A DNA stretch of 64,000 bases from Chrysaora quinquecirrha (Eukaryota > Cnidaria > Scyphozoa > Semaeostomeae > Pelagiidae). Shown here piece by piece: positions 24,346-36,850 of this stretch. The stretch covers positions 463,482 to 527,481 of the forward strand of contig JACTAT010000217.1 in NCBI GenBank assembly GCA_014526335.1. The letters run 5' to 3'. The notes beneath the pieces were generated by a model. That model had not been told where the DNA came from. It worked only from the letters and a program-made list of their open reading frames with translations, and made no database searches. Both the position numbers and the translations under genes were made by a program. Each line of letters starts with the position of its first letter. Within the stretch, counting starts at the first letter, position 1.

Positions 24346-25713
24346 GTGTTGGTGGTGTAGCGGTTAGCATGGTTGCCTTCCAAGCAATCGATCCGGGTTC
24401 CACTCCCGGCCGAGGCATAATTCTTAAAATATTATTTTGCAGTAAGAAAAAGCTATTTCAAACCAAACGGAAAAGTAAATCAACTATTTCCCCTTAAAAA
24501 TTCAACAAGCGTTGGTGGTGTAGCGGTTAGCATGGTTGCCTTCCAAGCAATCGATCCAGGTTCCACTCCCGGCCGAGGCATAATTATTAAGATATCATTT
24601 TGCAGTAAGAAAAAACTATTTCAACCAAACAAAAAAGTAAATCAACTATTTCCCCTTTAAAATTCAAAAGCGTTGGTGGTGTAGCGGTTAGCATGGTTGC
24701 CTTCAAGCAATCGATCCGGGTTCCACTCCCGGCCGACGCATAATTATTAAGATATCACTTTGCATTAAGAGAATACTATTTCAAACCAAACGGAAAAGTA
24801 AATCAACTATTTCCCCTTAAAAATTCAACAAGTGTTGGTGGTGTAGCGGTTAGCATGGTTGCCTTCCAAGCAATCGATCCGGGTTCCACTCCCCCGAGGA
24901 ATAATTATTAAGATATCATTTTGCATTAAGAGAATACTATTTCGAACCAAATGGAAAAGTAAATCAACTATTTCCCCTTAAAAATTCAACAAGCGTTGGT
25001 GGTGTAGCGGTTAGCATGGTTTCCTTCCAAGCAATCGATCCGGGTTCCACTCCCGGCCAATGCATAATTATTAAGACATCATTTTGCATTAAGAGAATAC
25101 TATTTCAACCAAACGAAAAAGTAAATAAACTATTTCCCCTTTAAAATTCAAAAAGTGTTGGTGGTGTAGCGGTTAGCATGGTTGCCTTCCAAGCAATCGA
25201 TCCGGGTTCCACTCCCGGCCGAGGCATAATTCTTAAAATATTATTTTGCAGTAAGAAAAAGCTATTTCAAACCAAACGGAAAAGTAAATCAACTATTTCC
25301 CCTTAAAAATTCAACAAGCGTTGGTGGTGTAGCGGTTAGCATGGTTGCCTTCCAAGCAATCGATCCAGGTTCCACTCCCAGCCGAGGCATAATTATTAAG
25401 ATATCATTTTGCATTAAGAAAATACTATTTCAAACCAAATGGAAAAGTAAATCAACTATTTCCCCTTAAAAATTCAACAAGCGTTGGTGGTTTAGCGGTT
25501 AGCATGGTTGCCTTCCAAGCAATCTATCCGGGCTCCACTCCGGCCGACACATAATTATTAAGATATCATTTTGCATTAAGAGAATACTATTTCAACCAAA
25601 CGAAAAAGTAAATCAACTATTTCCCCTTTAAAATGCAAAAAGCGTTGGTGGTGTAGCGGTTAGCATGGTTGCCTTCCAAGCAATCGATCCAGGTTCAACT
25701 CCCGGCCGACGCA
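24346..25713 (+). repeat. Nine-unit array block, second copy
   Basis: Repeats the 21109 block including the truncated cccccgaggaata unit (24832) and the ggccaatgca unit (24993). It differs by single-base indels only. Confidence 0.85.
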
Positions 25714-25792
25714 TAATATTTAAGATATCATTTTGCAGTAAGAAAAAACCATTTCAACGAAACGAAAAAGTAACCCCTTTAAAATTCAAAAA

Positions 25793-25864
25793 GCGTTGGT
25801 GGTGTAGCGGTTAGCATGGTTGCCTTCCAAGCAATCGATCCGGGTTCAACTCCCGGCCGACGCA
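25793..25864 (+). tRNA. tRNA-Gly(UCC), consensus copy 2
   Basis: All 72 nt match consensus. Preceded by the shortened spacer, followed by a gcattaag-type spacer. Confidence 0.9.
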
Positions 25865-26270
25865 TAATTATTAAGATATCATTTTGCATTAAGACAATAC
25901 TATTTCAAACCAAAGGGAAAAGTAAATCAACTATTTCCCCTTAAAAATTCAACAAGCGTTGGTGGATAAGCGGTTAGCATGGTTGCCTTCCAAGCAATTG
26001 ATCCGGGTTCCACTCCCGGCCGAGGCATAATTATTAAGATATCATTTTGCATTAAGAGAATACTATGTCAAACCAAATGGAAATGTAAATCAACTATTTC
26101 CCCTTAAAAATTCAACAAGCGTTGGTGGTGTAGCGGTTAGCATGGTTGCCTTCCAAGCAATCGATCCGGGTTCAACTCCCGGCAGACGCATAATTCTTAA
26201 GATATCATTTTGCATTAAGAGAATACTATTTCAAACCAAACGGAAAAGTAACCCCTTTAAAATTCAAAAA

Positions 26271-26342
26271 GCGTTGGTGGTGTAGTGGTTAGCATGGTTG
26301 CCTTCCGAGCAATCGATCCGGGTTCAACTCCCGGCCGACGCA
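26271..26342 (+). tRNA. tRNA-Gly(UCC), near-consensus
   Basis: Stems intact, D-loop agtgg; the base after the anticodon (position 37) is G instead of A. Confidence 0.7.
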
Positions 26343-26431
26343 TAGTTCTTAAAATATTATTTTGCAGTAAGAAAAAACTATTTAACCAAACGAAAAAGTA
26401 AATCAACTATTTCCCCTTAAAAATTCAAAAA

Positions 26432-26503
26432 GCGTTGGTGGTGTAGTGGTTAGCATGGTTGCCTTCCGAGCAATCGATCCGGGTTCAATTCCCGGCCGAC
26501 GCA
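26432..26503 (+). tRNA. tRNA-Gly(UCC), near-consensus
   Basis: As the preceding unit (G37, agtgg D-loop) with T-loop TTCAATT; the B-box is still acceptable. Confidence 0.7.
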
Positions 26504-27731
26504 TAGTTCTTAAAATATTATTTTGCAGTAAGAAAAAACTATTTAACCAAACGAAAAAGTAAATCAACTATTTCCCCTTAAAAATTCAAAAAGCGTTGGT
26601 GGTGTAGTGGTTAGCATGGTTGCCTTCCAAGCAATCGATCCGCGTTCAACTCCCGGCCGACGCATAATTCTTAAAATATTATTTTGCAGTAAGAAAAAAG
26701 TATTTAACCAAACGAAAAAGTAAATCAACTATTTCCCCTTAAAAATTCAAAAAGCGTTGGTGGTGTAGCGGTTAGCATGGTTGCCTTCCAAGCAATCGAT
26801 CCGCGTTCAACTCCCGGCCGACGCATAATTCTTAAAATATCATTTTGCAGTAAGAAAAAACTATTTCAAACCAAATGGAAAAGTAAATCAACTATTTCCC
26901 CTTAAAAATTCAACAAGCGTTGGTGGTGTAGCGGTTAGCATGGTTGCCTTCCAAGCAATCGATCCGGGTTCCACTTCCGGCCGAGGCATAATTATTAAGA
27001 TATCATTTTGCATTAAGAGAATACTATTTCAAAGCAAATGGAAAAGTAAATCAACTATTTCCCCTTAAAAATTCATCAAGCGTTGGTGGTGTAGCGGTTA
27101 GCATGGTTGCCTTCCAAGCAATCTATCCGTGTTCCACTCCGGTCGACACATAATTATTAAGATATCATTTTGCATTAAGAGAATACTATTTAAACCAAAC
27201 GAAAAAGTAAATCAAATATTTCCCATTTAAAATTCAAAAAGCGTTGGTGGTGTAGCGGTTTGCATGGTTGCCTTCCAAGCAATCGACCCTGGTTCAACTC
27301 CCGGCCGACGCACAATATTTATGATATCATTTTGCAGTAAGAAAAAACTATTTCAACCAAACGAAAAAGTAAATCAAGTATCAACTACTTCCCCTTTAAA
27401 ATTCAACAAGCTTGGTGGTGTAGCGGTTAGCATGGTTGCCTTCCAAGCAATCTATCCGGGTTCCACTCCGGCCGACACATAATTATTAAGATATCATTTT
27501 GCATTAAGAGAATACTTTTTCAACCAAGCGAAGAAGTAAATCAACTATTTCCCATTTAAAATTCAAAAAGCGTTGGTGGTGCAGCGGTTAGCATGGTTGC
27601 CTTCCAAGCAATCGATCCGGGTTCAACTCCCGGCGGACGCATAATATTTAAGATATCACTTTGCATTAAGAGAATACTATTTCAACCAAACGAAAAAGTA
27701 AATAAACTATTTCCCCTTTAAAATTCAAAAA

Positions 27732-27803
27732 GCGTTGGTTGTGTAGCGGTTAGCATGGTTGCCTTCCAAGCAATCGATCCGGGTTCAACTCCCGGCCGAC
27801 GCA
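27732..27803 (+). tRNA. tRNA-Gly(UCC), near-consensus
   Basis: Only change is T for G at position 9 (ggttgtgtag), outside the stems. Same sub-family as 29686 and 45175. Confidence 0.7.
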
Positions 27804-28546
27804 TAATATTTATGATATCATTTTGCAGTGAGAAAAAACTATTTCAACCAAACGAAAAAGTAAATCAAGTAGCTATCAACTATTTCCCCTTTAAAATTCA
27901 ACAAGCTTGGTGGTGTAGCGGTTAGCATGGTTGCCTTCCAAGCAATCTATCCGGGTTCCACTCCGGCCGACACATAATTATTAAGATATCATTTTGCATT
28001 AAGAGAATACTTTTTCAACCAAACGAAAAAGTAAATCAACTATTTCCCATTTAAAATTCAAAAAGCGTTGGTCGTGTAGCGGTTAGCATGGTTGCCTTCC
28101 AAGCAATCGATCCTGGTTCAACTCCCGGCCGACGCATAATATTTGTGATCTCATTTTGCAGTAAGAAAAAACTATTTCAAACCAAACGGAAAAGTAAATC
28201 AACTATTTCCCCTTAAAAATTCAACAAGCGTTGGTGGTGTAGCGGTTAGCATGGTTGCCTTCCAAGCAATCGATCCAGGTTCCACTCCCGGCCAAGGCAT
28301 AATTATTAAGATATCATTTTGCATTAAGAGAATACTATTTCGAACCAAATGGAAAAGTAAATCAACTATTTCCTTAAAATTCAACAAGCGTTGGTGGTGT
28401 AGCGGTTAGCATGGTTGCCTTCAAGCAATCGATCCGGGTTCCACTCCCCGAGGCATAATTATTAAGATATCATTTTGCATTAAGAGAATACTATTTCGAA
28501 CCAAATGGAAAAGTAACTCAACTATTTCCCCTTAAAAATTCAACAA

Positions 28547-28618
28547 GCGTTGGTGGTGTAGCGGTTAGCATGGTTGCCTTCCAAGCAATCGATCCGGGTT
28601 CAACTCCCGGCCGACGCA
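28547..28618 (+). tRNA. tRNA-Gly(UCC), consensus copy 3
   Basis: All 72 nt match consensus; it follows a damaged unit whose T-arm is truncated (ccactccccgaggcata). Confidence 0.9.
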
Positions 28619-28709
28619 TAATATTTAAGATATCATTTTGCAGTAAGAAAAAACCATTTCAACCAAACGAAAAAGTAAAATCAACTATTTCCCCTTTAAA
28701 ATTCAAAAA

Positions 28710-28781
28710 GCGTTGGTGGTGTAGCGGTTAGCATGGTTGCCTTCCAAGCAATCGATCCGGGTTCAACTCCTGGCCGACGCA
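28710..28781 (+). tRNA. tRNA-Gly(UCC), near-consensus
   Basis: One C-to-T change in the T-stem gives a G-U pair, so the fold is kept. Confidence 0.75.
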
Positions 28782-29685
28782 TAATATTTAAGATATCATT
28801 TTGCAGTAAGAAAAAACCATTTCAACCAAACGAAAAAGTATATCAAGTATCAACCATTTCCCCTTTAAAATTCAACAAGCGTTGGTGGTGTAGCGTTTAG
28901 CATCGTTGCCTTCCAAGCAATCGATCCGGGTTCAACTCCCGGCAGACGCATAATTCTTAAGATATCATTTTGCAGTAAGAAAAAACCATTTCAACCAAAC
29001 CAAAAAGTAAATCAACTATTTCCCCATAAAATTCAAAAAGCGTTGGTGGTGTAGAGGTTAGCATAGTTGCCTTCCAAGCAATCGATCCGGGTTTAACTCC
29101 CAGCCGACGCATAATTCTTAAAATATTATTTTGCAGTAAGAAAAAACTATTTAACCAAACGAAAAAGTAAATCAACTATTTCCCCTTAAAAATTCAAAAA
29201 GCGTTGGTGGTGTAACAGTTAGCATGGTTGCCTTCCAAGCAATCGATCCGCGTTCAACTCCCGGCCGACGCATAATTCTTAAAATATCATTTTGCAGTAA
29301 GAAAAAACTATTTCAAACCAAATGGAAAAGTAAATCAACTATTTCCCCTTAAAAATTCAACAAGCGTTGGTGGTGTAGCGGTTAGCATGGTTGCCTTCCA
29401 AGCAATCGATCCGGGTTCCACTCCGGCCGACACAAAATTATTAAGATATCATTTTGCATTAAGAGAATACTTTTTCAACCAAACGAAAAAGTAAATCAAC
29501 TATTTCCCATTTAAAATTCATCAAGCGTTGGTGGTGTAGCGGTTAGCATGGTTGCCTTCCAAGCAATCTATCCGGGTTCCACTCCGGTCGACGCATAATA
29601 TTTAAGATATCATTTTGCATTAAGAGAATACTATTTCAACCAAACGAAAAAGTAAATAAACTATTTCCCCTTTAAAATTCAAAAA

Positions 29686-29757
29686 GCGTTGGTTGTGTAG
29701 CGGTTAGCATGGTTGCCTTCCAAGCAATCGATCCGGGTTCAACTCCCGGCCGACGCA
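29686..29757 (+). tRNA. tRNA-Gly(UCC), near-consensus
   Basis: T at position 9; otherwise consensus. Its block-B counterpart at 42252 has lost bases in the anticodon loop and T-stem. Confidence 0.7.
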
Positions 29758-30018
29758 TAATATTTATGATATCATTTTGCAGTGAGAAAAAACTATTTCA
29801 ACCAAACGAAAAAGTAAATCAAGTATCTATCAACTATTTCCCCTTTAAAATTCAACAAGCTTGGTGGTGTAGCGGTTAGCATGGTTGCCTTCCAAGCAAT
29901 CTATCCGGGTTCAACTCCAGCCGACACATAATTATTAAGATATCATTTTGCATTAAGAGAATACTTTTTCAACCAAACGAAAAAGTAAATCAACTATTTC
30001 CCATTTAAAATTCAACAA

Positions 30019-30089
30019 GCTTGGTGGTGTAGCGGTTAGCATGGTTGCCTTCAAAGCAATCGATCCTGGTTCAACTCCCGGCCGACGCA
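30019..30089 (+). pseudogene. tRNA-like copy with UCA anticodon, short acceptor
   Basis: Loop CTTCAAA gives anticodon TCA, cognate to UGA. The 5' acceptor strand has lost one base (gcttgg), which should prevent normal processing. Confidence 0.6.
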
Positions 30090-30341
30090 TAATATTGGTG
30101 ATCTCATTTTGCAGTAAGAAAAAACTATTTCAAACCAAACGGAAAAGTAAATCAACTATTTCCCCTTAAAAATTCAACAAGCGTTGGTGGTGTAGCGGTT
30201 AGCATGGTTGCCTTCCAAGCAATCGATCCGGGTTCCACTCCCCCGAGGCATAATTATTAAGATATCATTTTGCATTAAGAGAATACTATTTCGAACCAAA
30301 TGGAAAAGTAACTCAACTATTTCCCCTTAAAAATTCAACAA

Positions 30342-30413
30342 GCGTTGGTGGTGTAGCGGTTAGCATGGTTTCCTTCGAAGCAATCGATCCGGCTTCCACT
30401 CTCGGCCGACGCA
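30342..30413 (+). pseudogene. tRNA-like copy with UCG anticodon
   Basis: Loop CTTCGAA gives anticodon TCG (CGA, Arg). Anticodon stem gtttc has a mismatch and the T-loop is of the TTCCACT type. Confidence 0.5.
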
Positions 30414-30664
30414 TAATTATTAAGACATCATTTTGCATTAAGAGAATACTATTTCAACCAAACGAAAAAGTAAATCAACTATTTCCCCTTTAAAATTCAA
30501 CAAGCGTTGGTGGTGTAGCGGTGAGCATGGTTGCCTTCCAAGCAATCGATCCGGGTTCCACTCCCCCGAGGCATAATTATTAAGATATCATTTTGCATTA
30601 AGAGAATACTATTTCGAACCAAATGGAAAAGTAACTCAACTATTTCCCCTTAAAAATTCAACAA

Positions 30665-30736
30665 GCGTTGGTGGTGTAGCGGTCAGCATGGTTTCCTTCG
30701 AAGCAATCGATCCGGCTTCCACTCTCGGCCGACGCA
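30665..30736 (+). pseudogene. tRNA-like copy with UCG anticodon
   Basis: Same sub-family as 30342 with ggtcagc in the D-loop; absent from block B. Confidence 0.5.
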
Positions 30737-30826
30737 TAATTATTAAGACATCATTTTGCATTAAGAGAATACTATTTCAACCAAACGAAAAAGTAAATCA
30801 ACTATTTCCCCTTTAAAATTCAAAAA

Positions 30827-30898
30827 GCGTTGGTGGTGTAGCGGTGAGCATGGTTGCCTTCCAAGCAATCGATCCGGGTTCAACTCCCGGCCGACGCA
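30827..30898 (+). tRNA. tRNA-Gly(UCC), near-consensus
   Basis: D-loop ggtgagc instead of ggttagc, a form also seen in vertebrate tRNA-Gly. All stems paired. Confidence 0.75.
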
Positions 30899-31151
30899 TA
30901 ATATTTAAGATATCATTTTTGCAGTAAGAAAAAACCATTTCAACCAAACGAAAAAGTAAATCAACTATTTCCCCTTAAAAATTCAACAAGCGTTGGTGGT
31001 GTAGCGGTTAGCATGGTTGCCTTCCAAGCAATCTATCCGGGCTCCACTCCGGCCGACACATAATTATTAAGATATCATTTTGCATTAAGAGAATACTATT
31101 TCAACCAAACGAAAAAGTAAAATCAACTATTTCCCCTTTAAAATTCAAAAA

Positions 31152-31223
31152 GCGTTGGTGGTGTAGCGGTTAGCATGGTTGCCTTCCAAGCAATCGATCC
31201 GGGTTCAACTCCCGGCCGACGCA
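31152..31223 (+). tRNA. tRNA-Gly(UCC), consensus copy 4
   Basis: All 72 nt match consensus. Its block-B partner at 43390 has C for G at the top of the anticodon stem. Confidence 0.9.
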
Positions 31224-31800
31224 TAATATTTAAGATATCATTTTGCAGTAAGAAAAAACCATTTCAACCAAACGAAAAAGTATATCAAGTATCAACCATT
31301 TCCCCTTTAAAATTCAACAAGCGTTGGTGGTGTAGCGTTTAGCATCGTTGCCTTCCAAGCAATCGATCCGGGTTCAACTCCCGGCAGACGCATAATTCTT
31401 AAGATATCATTTTGCAGTAAGCAAAAACCATTTCAACCAAACCAAAAAGTAAATCAACTATTTCCCCATAAAATTCAAAAAGCGTTGGTGGTGTAGAGGT
31501 TAGCATAGTTGCCTTCCAAGCAATCGATCCGGGTTTAACTCCCAGCCGACGCATAATTCTTAAAATATTATTTTGCAGTAAGAAAAAACTATTTAACCAA
31601 ACGAAAAGTAAATCAACTATTTCCTTAAAATTCAAAAGCGTTGGTGGTATAGCGGTTAGCATGGGTTCCTTCCAAGCAATCGATCCGCGTTCAACTCCCA
31701 GCCGACGCATAATTCTTAAAATATTATTTTGCAGTAAGAAAAAACTATTTCAAACCAAACGGAAATGTAAATAAACTATTTCCCCTTAAAAATTCAACAA

Positions 31801-31872
31801 GCGTTGGTGGTGTAGCGGTTAGCATGGTTGCCTTCCAAGCAATCGATCCGGGTTCAACTCCCGGCCGACGCA
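31801..31872 (+). tRNA. tRNA-Gly(UCC), consensus copy 5
   Basis: All 72 nt match consensus. Its block-B partner is the equally intact copy at 44044. Confidence 0.9.
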
Positions 31873-32608
31873 TAATTATTAAGATATCATTTTGCATTAA
31901 GGGAATACTATTTCAAACCAAACGAAAAAGTAAATCAACTATTTCCCCTTTAAAATTCAACAAGCGTTGGTGGTGTAGCGTTTAGCATCGTTGCCTTCCA
32001 AGCAATCGATCCGGGTTCAAATCCCGGCAGACGCATAATTCTTAAGATATCATTTTGCATTAAGAGAATACTATTTCAAACCAAACAGAAAAGTAACCCC
32101 TTTAAAATTCAAAAAGCGTTGGTGGTGTAGCGGTTAGCATGGTTGCCTTCCAAGCAATCGATCCGGGTTCCACTCCCGGCCGAGGCATAAATATTAAGAT
32201 ATCATTTTGCATTAAGAGAATACTATTTCAAAGCAAATGGAAAAGTAAATCAACTATTTCCCCTTAAAAATTCATCAAGCGTTGGTGGTGTAGCGGTTAG
32301 CATGGTTGCCTTCCAAGCAATCTATCCGGGTTCCACTCCGGTCGACACATAATTATTAAGATATCATTTTGCATTAAGAGAATACTATTTCAACCAAACG
32401 AAAAAGTAAATCAACTATTTCCCATTTAAAATTCAAAAAGCGTTGGTGGTGTAGCGGTTAGCATGGTTGCCTTCCAAGCAATCGGTCCTGGTTCAACTCC
32501 CGGCCGACGCACAATATTTATGATATCATTTTGCAGTAAGAAAAAACTATTTCAACCAAACGAAAAAGTAAATCAAGTATCAAATATTTCCCCTTTAAAA
32601 TTCAAAAA

Positions 32609-32680
32609 GCGTTGGTTGTGTAGCGGTTAGCATGGTTGCCTTCCAAGCAATCGATCCGGGTTCAACTCTCGGCCGACGCA
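32609..32680 (+). tRNA. tRNA-Gly(UCC), near-consensus
   Basis: T at position 9 and CTCGG in the T-stem (a G-U pair). Fold kept. Confidence 0.65.
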
Positions 32681-32942
32681 TAATATTTATGATATCATTT
32701 TGCAGTGAGAAAAAACTATTTCAACCAAACGAAAAAGTAAATCAAGTAGCTACCAACTATTTCCCCTTTAAAATTCAACAAGCTTGGTGGTGTAGCAGTT
32801 AGCATGGTTGCCTTCCAAGCAATCTATCCGTGTTCCACTCCGGCCGACACATAATTATTAAGATATCATTTTGCATTAAGAGAATACTTTTTCAACCAAA
32901 CGAAAAAGTAAATCAACTATTTCCCATTTTAAAATTCAAAAA

Positions 32943-33014
32943 GCGTTGGTGGTGCGGCGGTTAGCATGGTTGCCTTCCAAGCAATCGATCCGGGTTCAAC
33001 TCCCGGCCGACGCA
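32943..33014 (+). tRNA. tRNA-Gly(UCC), near-consensus
   Basis: D-stem GTGC and D-loop ggcgg: the stem pairs better than consensus, but the A-box is altered. Confidence 0.65.
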
Positions 33015-34101
33015 TAATATTTAAGATATCATTTTGCATTAAGAGAATACTATTTCAACCAAACGAAAAAGTAAATAAACTATTTCCCCTTTAAAATTCA
33101 AAAAGCATTGGTTGTGTAGCGGTTAGCATGGTTGCCTTCCAAGCAATCGATCCGGGTTCAACTCCCGGCCGACGCATAATATTTATGATATCATTTTGCA
33201 GTGAGAAAAAACTATTTCAACCAAACCAAAAAGTAAATCAAGTAGCTATCAACTATTTCCCCTTAAAAATTCAACAAGCGTTGGTGGTGTAGCGGTTAGC
33301 ATGGTTGCCTTCCAAGCAATCGATCCGGGTTCCACTCCCCCGAGGCATAATTATTAAGATATCATTTTGCATTAAGAGAATACTATTTCGAACCAAATGG
33401 AAAAGTAACTCAACTATTTCCCCTTAAAAATTCAAAAAGCGTTGGTGGTGTAGCGGTTAGCATGGTTGCCTTCCAAGCAATCGATCCTGGTTCAACTCCC
33501 GGCCGATGCACAATATTTATGATATCATTTTGCAGTAAGAAAAAACTATTTCAGCCAAACGAAAAAGTAAATCAAGTATCAAATATTTCCCCTCTAAAAT
33601 TCAAAAAGCGTTGGTTGTGTAGCGGTTAGCATGGTTGCCTTCCAAGCAATCGATCTGGGTTCAACTCCCGGCCAACGTATAATATTTATGATATCATTTT
33701 GCAGTGAGAAAAAACTATTTCAACCAAACGAAAAAGTAAATCAAGTAGCTACCAACTATTTCCCCTTTAAAATTCAACAAGCTTGGTGGTGTAGCGGTTA
33801 GCATGGTTGCCTTCCAAGCAATCTATCCGGGTTCCACTCCGGCCGACACATAATTATTAAGATATCATTTTGCATTAAGAGAATACTTTTTCAACCAAAC
33901 AAAAAGTAAATCTACTATTTCCCATTTAAAATTCCACATGCGTTGGTGGTGCAGCGGTTAGCATGGTCTCCTTCCAAGCAATCGATCCGGGTTCAACTCC
34001 CGGCCGACGCATAATATTTAAGATATCATTTTGCATTAAGAGAATACTATTTCAACCAAACGAAAAAGTAAATAAACTATTTCCCCTTTAAAATTCAAAA
34101 A

Positions 34102-34173
34102 GCGTTGGTGGTGTAGCGGTTAGCATGGTTGCCTTCCAAGCAATCGATCCGGGTTCAACTCCCGGCCGACGCA
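34102..34173 (+). tRNA. tRNA-Gly(UCC), consensus copy 6
   Basis: All 72 nt match consensus. The matching stretch is missing in block B, where the offset drops by about six units. Confidence 0.9.
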
Positions 34174-34756
34174 TAATATTTAAGATATCATTTTGCATTA
34201 AGAGAATACTATTTCAACCAAACGAAAAAGTAAATTAACTATTTCCCCTTTAAAATTCAAAAAGCGTTGGTGGTGTGGCGGTTAGCATGGTTACCTTCCA
34301 AGCAATCGATCCGGGTTCAACTCTCTGCCGCCGCATAATTATTAAGATATCATTTTGCAGTAAGAAAAATCATTTCAACCAAACGAAAAAGTAAATCAAC
34401 TATTTCCCCTTAAAAATTCAACAAGCGTTGGTGGTGCAGCGGTTAGCATTGTTTCCTTCCAAGCAATCGATCCGTGTTCAACTCCCGGCCGACGCATAAT
34501 ATTTAAGATATCATTTTGCAGTAAGAAGAAACTATTTCAATCAAACGAAAAAGTAAATCAAGTATCAACTATTTCCCCTTTAAAATTCAACAAGCGTTGG
34601 TGGTGTAGCGGTTAGCATTGTTGCCTTCCAAGCAATCAATCTGGTTTCCACTCCAGGCCGAGGCATAATTCTTAAAATATTATTTTGCAGTAAGAAAAAA
34701 CTATTTCAAACCAAACGGAAATGTAAATCAACTATTTCCCCTTAAAAATTCAACAA

Positions 34757-34828
34757 GCGTTGGTGGTGTAGCGGTTAGCATGGTTGCCTTAGAAGCAATC
34801 GATCCGGGTTCAACTCCCGGCCGACGCA
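34757..34828 (+). tRNA. tRNA-Gly body with UAG anticodon
   Basis: Loop CTTAGAA gives anticodon TAG, which reads CUA (Leu). The other 70 nt equal the consensus, so fold and promoter boxes are intact. Two adjacent bases changed (cc to ag). Confidence 0.75.
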
Positions 34829-34919
34829 TAATTATTAAGATATCATTTTGCATTAAGAGAATACTATTTCAAACCGGACGAAAAAGTAAATCAACTATTT
34901 CCCCTTTAAAATTCAAAAA

Positions 34920-34991
34920 GCGTTGGTGGTGTAGCGGTTAGCATGGTTGCCTTCAAAGCAATCGATCCGTGTTCAACTCCCGGCCGACGCA
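34920..34991 (+). tRNA. tRNA-Gly body with UCA anticodon
   Basis: Anticodon TCA (UGA). Acceptor and anticodon stems are intact; T-stem ccgtg has one mismatch, shared by most of this sub-family. Confidence 0.55.
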
Positions 34992-35251
34992 TAATATTTA
35001 AGATATCATTTTGCAGTAAGAAAAAACTATTTCAACCAAACGAAAAAGTAAATCAAGTATAAACTATTTCCCCTTTAAAATTCAACAAGCGCTGGTGGTG
35101 TAGCGGTTAGCATTGTTGCCTTCCAAGCAATCAATCCGGGTTCCACTCCCGGCCGAGGCATAATTCTTAAAATATTATTTTTGCAGTAAGAAAAACTGTT
35201 TCAAACCAAACGGAAATGTAAATCAACTATTTCCCCTTAAAAATTCAGCAA

Positions 35252-35323
35252 GCGTTGGTGGTGTAGCGGTTAGCATGGTTGCCTTCCAAGCAATCGATCC
35301 GGGTTCAACTCCCGGCCGACGCA
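35252..35323 (+). tRNA. tRNA-Gly(UCC), consensus copy 7
   Basis: All 72 nt match consensus. The block-B partner at 46335 has A at position 1, breaking the terminal acceptor pair. Confidence 0.9.
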
Positions 35324-35413
35324 TAATATTTAAGATATCATTTTGCATTAAGAGAATACTATTTCAACAAAACGAAGAAGTAAATTAACTATTTCCCCTT
35401 TAAAATTCAAAAA

Positions 35414-35485
35414 GCGTTGGTGGTGTAGCGGTTAGCATGGTTACCTACCAAGCAATCGATCCGGGTTCAACTCTCTGCCGCCGCA
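35414..35485 (+). pseudogene. tRNA-like copy with ACC anticodon
   Basis: Loop CTACCAA gives anticodon ACC, still a glycine anticodon (GGU). Anticodon stem gttac has one mismatch and the T-arm ctctctgcc is damaged. Repeated at 35737 and 46497. Confidence 0.5.
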
Positions 35486-35736
35486 TAATTATTAAGATAT
35501 CATTTTGCAGTAAGAAAAATCATTTCAACCAAACGAAAAAGTAAATCAACTATTTCCCCTTAAAAATTCAACAAGCGTTGGTGGTGTAGCGGTTAGCATG
35601 GTTGCCTTCCAAGCAATCGATACGGGTTCAACTCCCGGCCGACGCATAATATTTAAGATATCATTTTGCATTAAGAGAATACTATTTCAACAAAACGAAG
35701 AAGTAAATTAACTATTTCCCCTTTAAAATTCAAAAA

Positions 35737-35808
35737 GCGTTGGTGGTGTAGCGGTTAGCATGGTTACCTACCAAGCAATCGATCCGGGTTCAACTCTCTG
35801 CCGCCGCA
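35737..35808 (+). pseudogene. tRNA-like copy with ACC anticodon
   Basis: Tandem duplicate of the 35414 unit two units downstream. Confidence 0.5.
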
Positions 35809-36060
35809 TAATTATTAAGATATCATTTTGCAGTAAGAAAAATCATTTCAACCAAACGAAAAAGTAAATCAACTATTTCCCCTTAAAAATTCAACAAGCG
35901 TTGGTGGTGTAGCGGTTAGCATGGTTGCCTTCCAAGCAATCGATCCGGGTTCAACTCCCGGCCGAGGCATAATTCTTAAAATATTATTTTGCAGTAAGAA
36001 AAAACTATTTCAAACCAAACGGAAATGTAAATCAACTATTTCCCCTTAAAAATTCAACAA

Positions 36061-36132
36061 GCGTTGGTGGTGTAGCGGTTAGCATGGTTGCCTTCCAAGC
36101 AATCGATCCGGGTTCAACTCCCGGCCGACGCA
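36061..36132 (+). tRNA. tRNA-Gly(UCC), consensus copy 8
   Basis: All 72 nt match consensus. It is followed by the 60-bp duplicated spacer. Confidence 0.9.
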
Positions 36133-36243
36133 TAATTATTAAGATATCATTTTGCATTAAGAGAATACTATTTCAAACCAGAGGCCGACGCATAATTATT
36201 AAGATATCATTTTGCATTAAGAGAATACTATTTCAAACCAGAC
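36124..36243 (+). repeat. 60-bp direct duplication inside one spacer
   Basis: Bases from about 36124 to 36183 are repeated immediately at 36184-36243, starting with the last tRNA bases and most of a spacer. It lengthens this unit to about 223 bp and is absent from the matching unit at 46821. Confidence 0.9.
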
Positions 36244-36283
36244 GAAAAAGTAAATCAACTATTTCCCCTTTAAAATTCAAAAA

Positions 36284-36355
36284 GCGTTGGTGGTGTAGCG
36301 GTTAGCATGGTTGCCTTCAAAGCAATCGATCCGTGTTCAACTCCCGGCCGAGCCA
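36284..36355 (+). pseudogene. tRNA-like copy with UCA anticodon
   Basis: TCA anticodon and ccgtg T-stem as at 34920; the 3' acceptor strand reads gagcc and is partly unpaired. Confidence 0.5.
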
Positions 36356-36778
36356 TAATATTTAAGATATCATTTTGCAGTAAGAAGAAACTATTTCAAT
36401 CAAACGAAAAAGTAAATCAAGTATCAACTATTTCCCCTTTAAAATTCAACAAGCGTTGGTGGTGTAGCGGTTAGCATTGTTGCCTTCCAAGCAATCAATC
36501 CGGTTTCCACTCCCGGCCGAGGCATAATTCTTAAAATATTATTTTGCAGTAAGAAAAAACTATTTCAAACCAAACGGAAATGTAAATCAACTATTTCCCC
36601 TTAAAAATTCAACAAGCGTTGGTGATGTAGCGGTTAGCATGGTTGCCTTCCAAGCAATCAATCCGGGTTCCACTCCCGGCCGAGGCATAATTCTTAAAAT
36701 ATTATTTTTGCAGTAAGAAAAACTGTTTCAAACCAAACGGAAATGTAAATCAACTATTTCCCCCTAAAAATTCAACAA

Positions 36779-36850
36779 GCGTTGGTGGTGTTGCGGCTAG
36801 CATGGTTGCCTTCCAAGCAATCGATCCGGGTTCAACTCCCGGCCGACGCA
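36779..36850 (+). tRNA. tRNA-Gly(UCC), near-consensus
   Basis: D-loop tgcggctagc; all stems paired. Block-B partner 47478. Confidence 0.65.
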
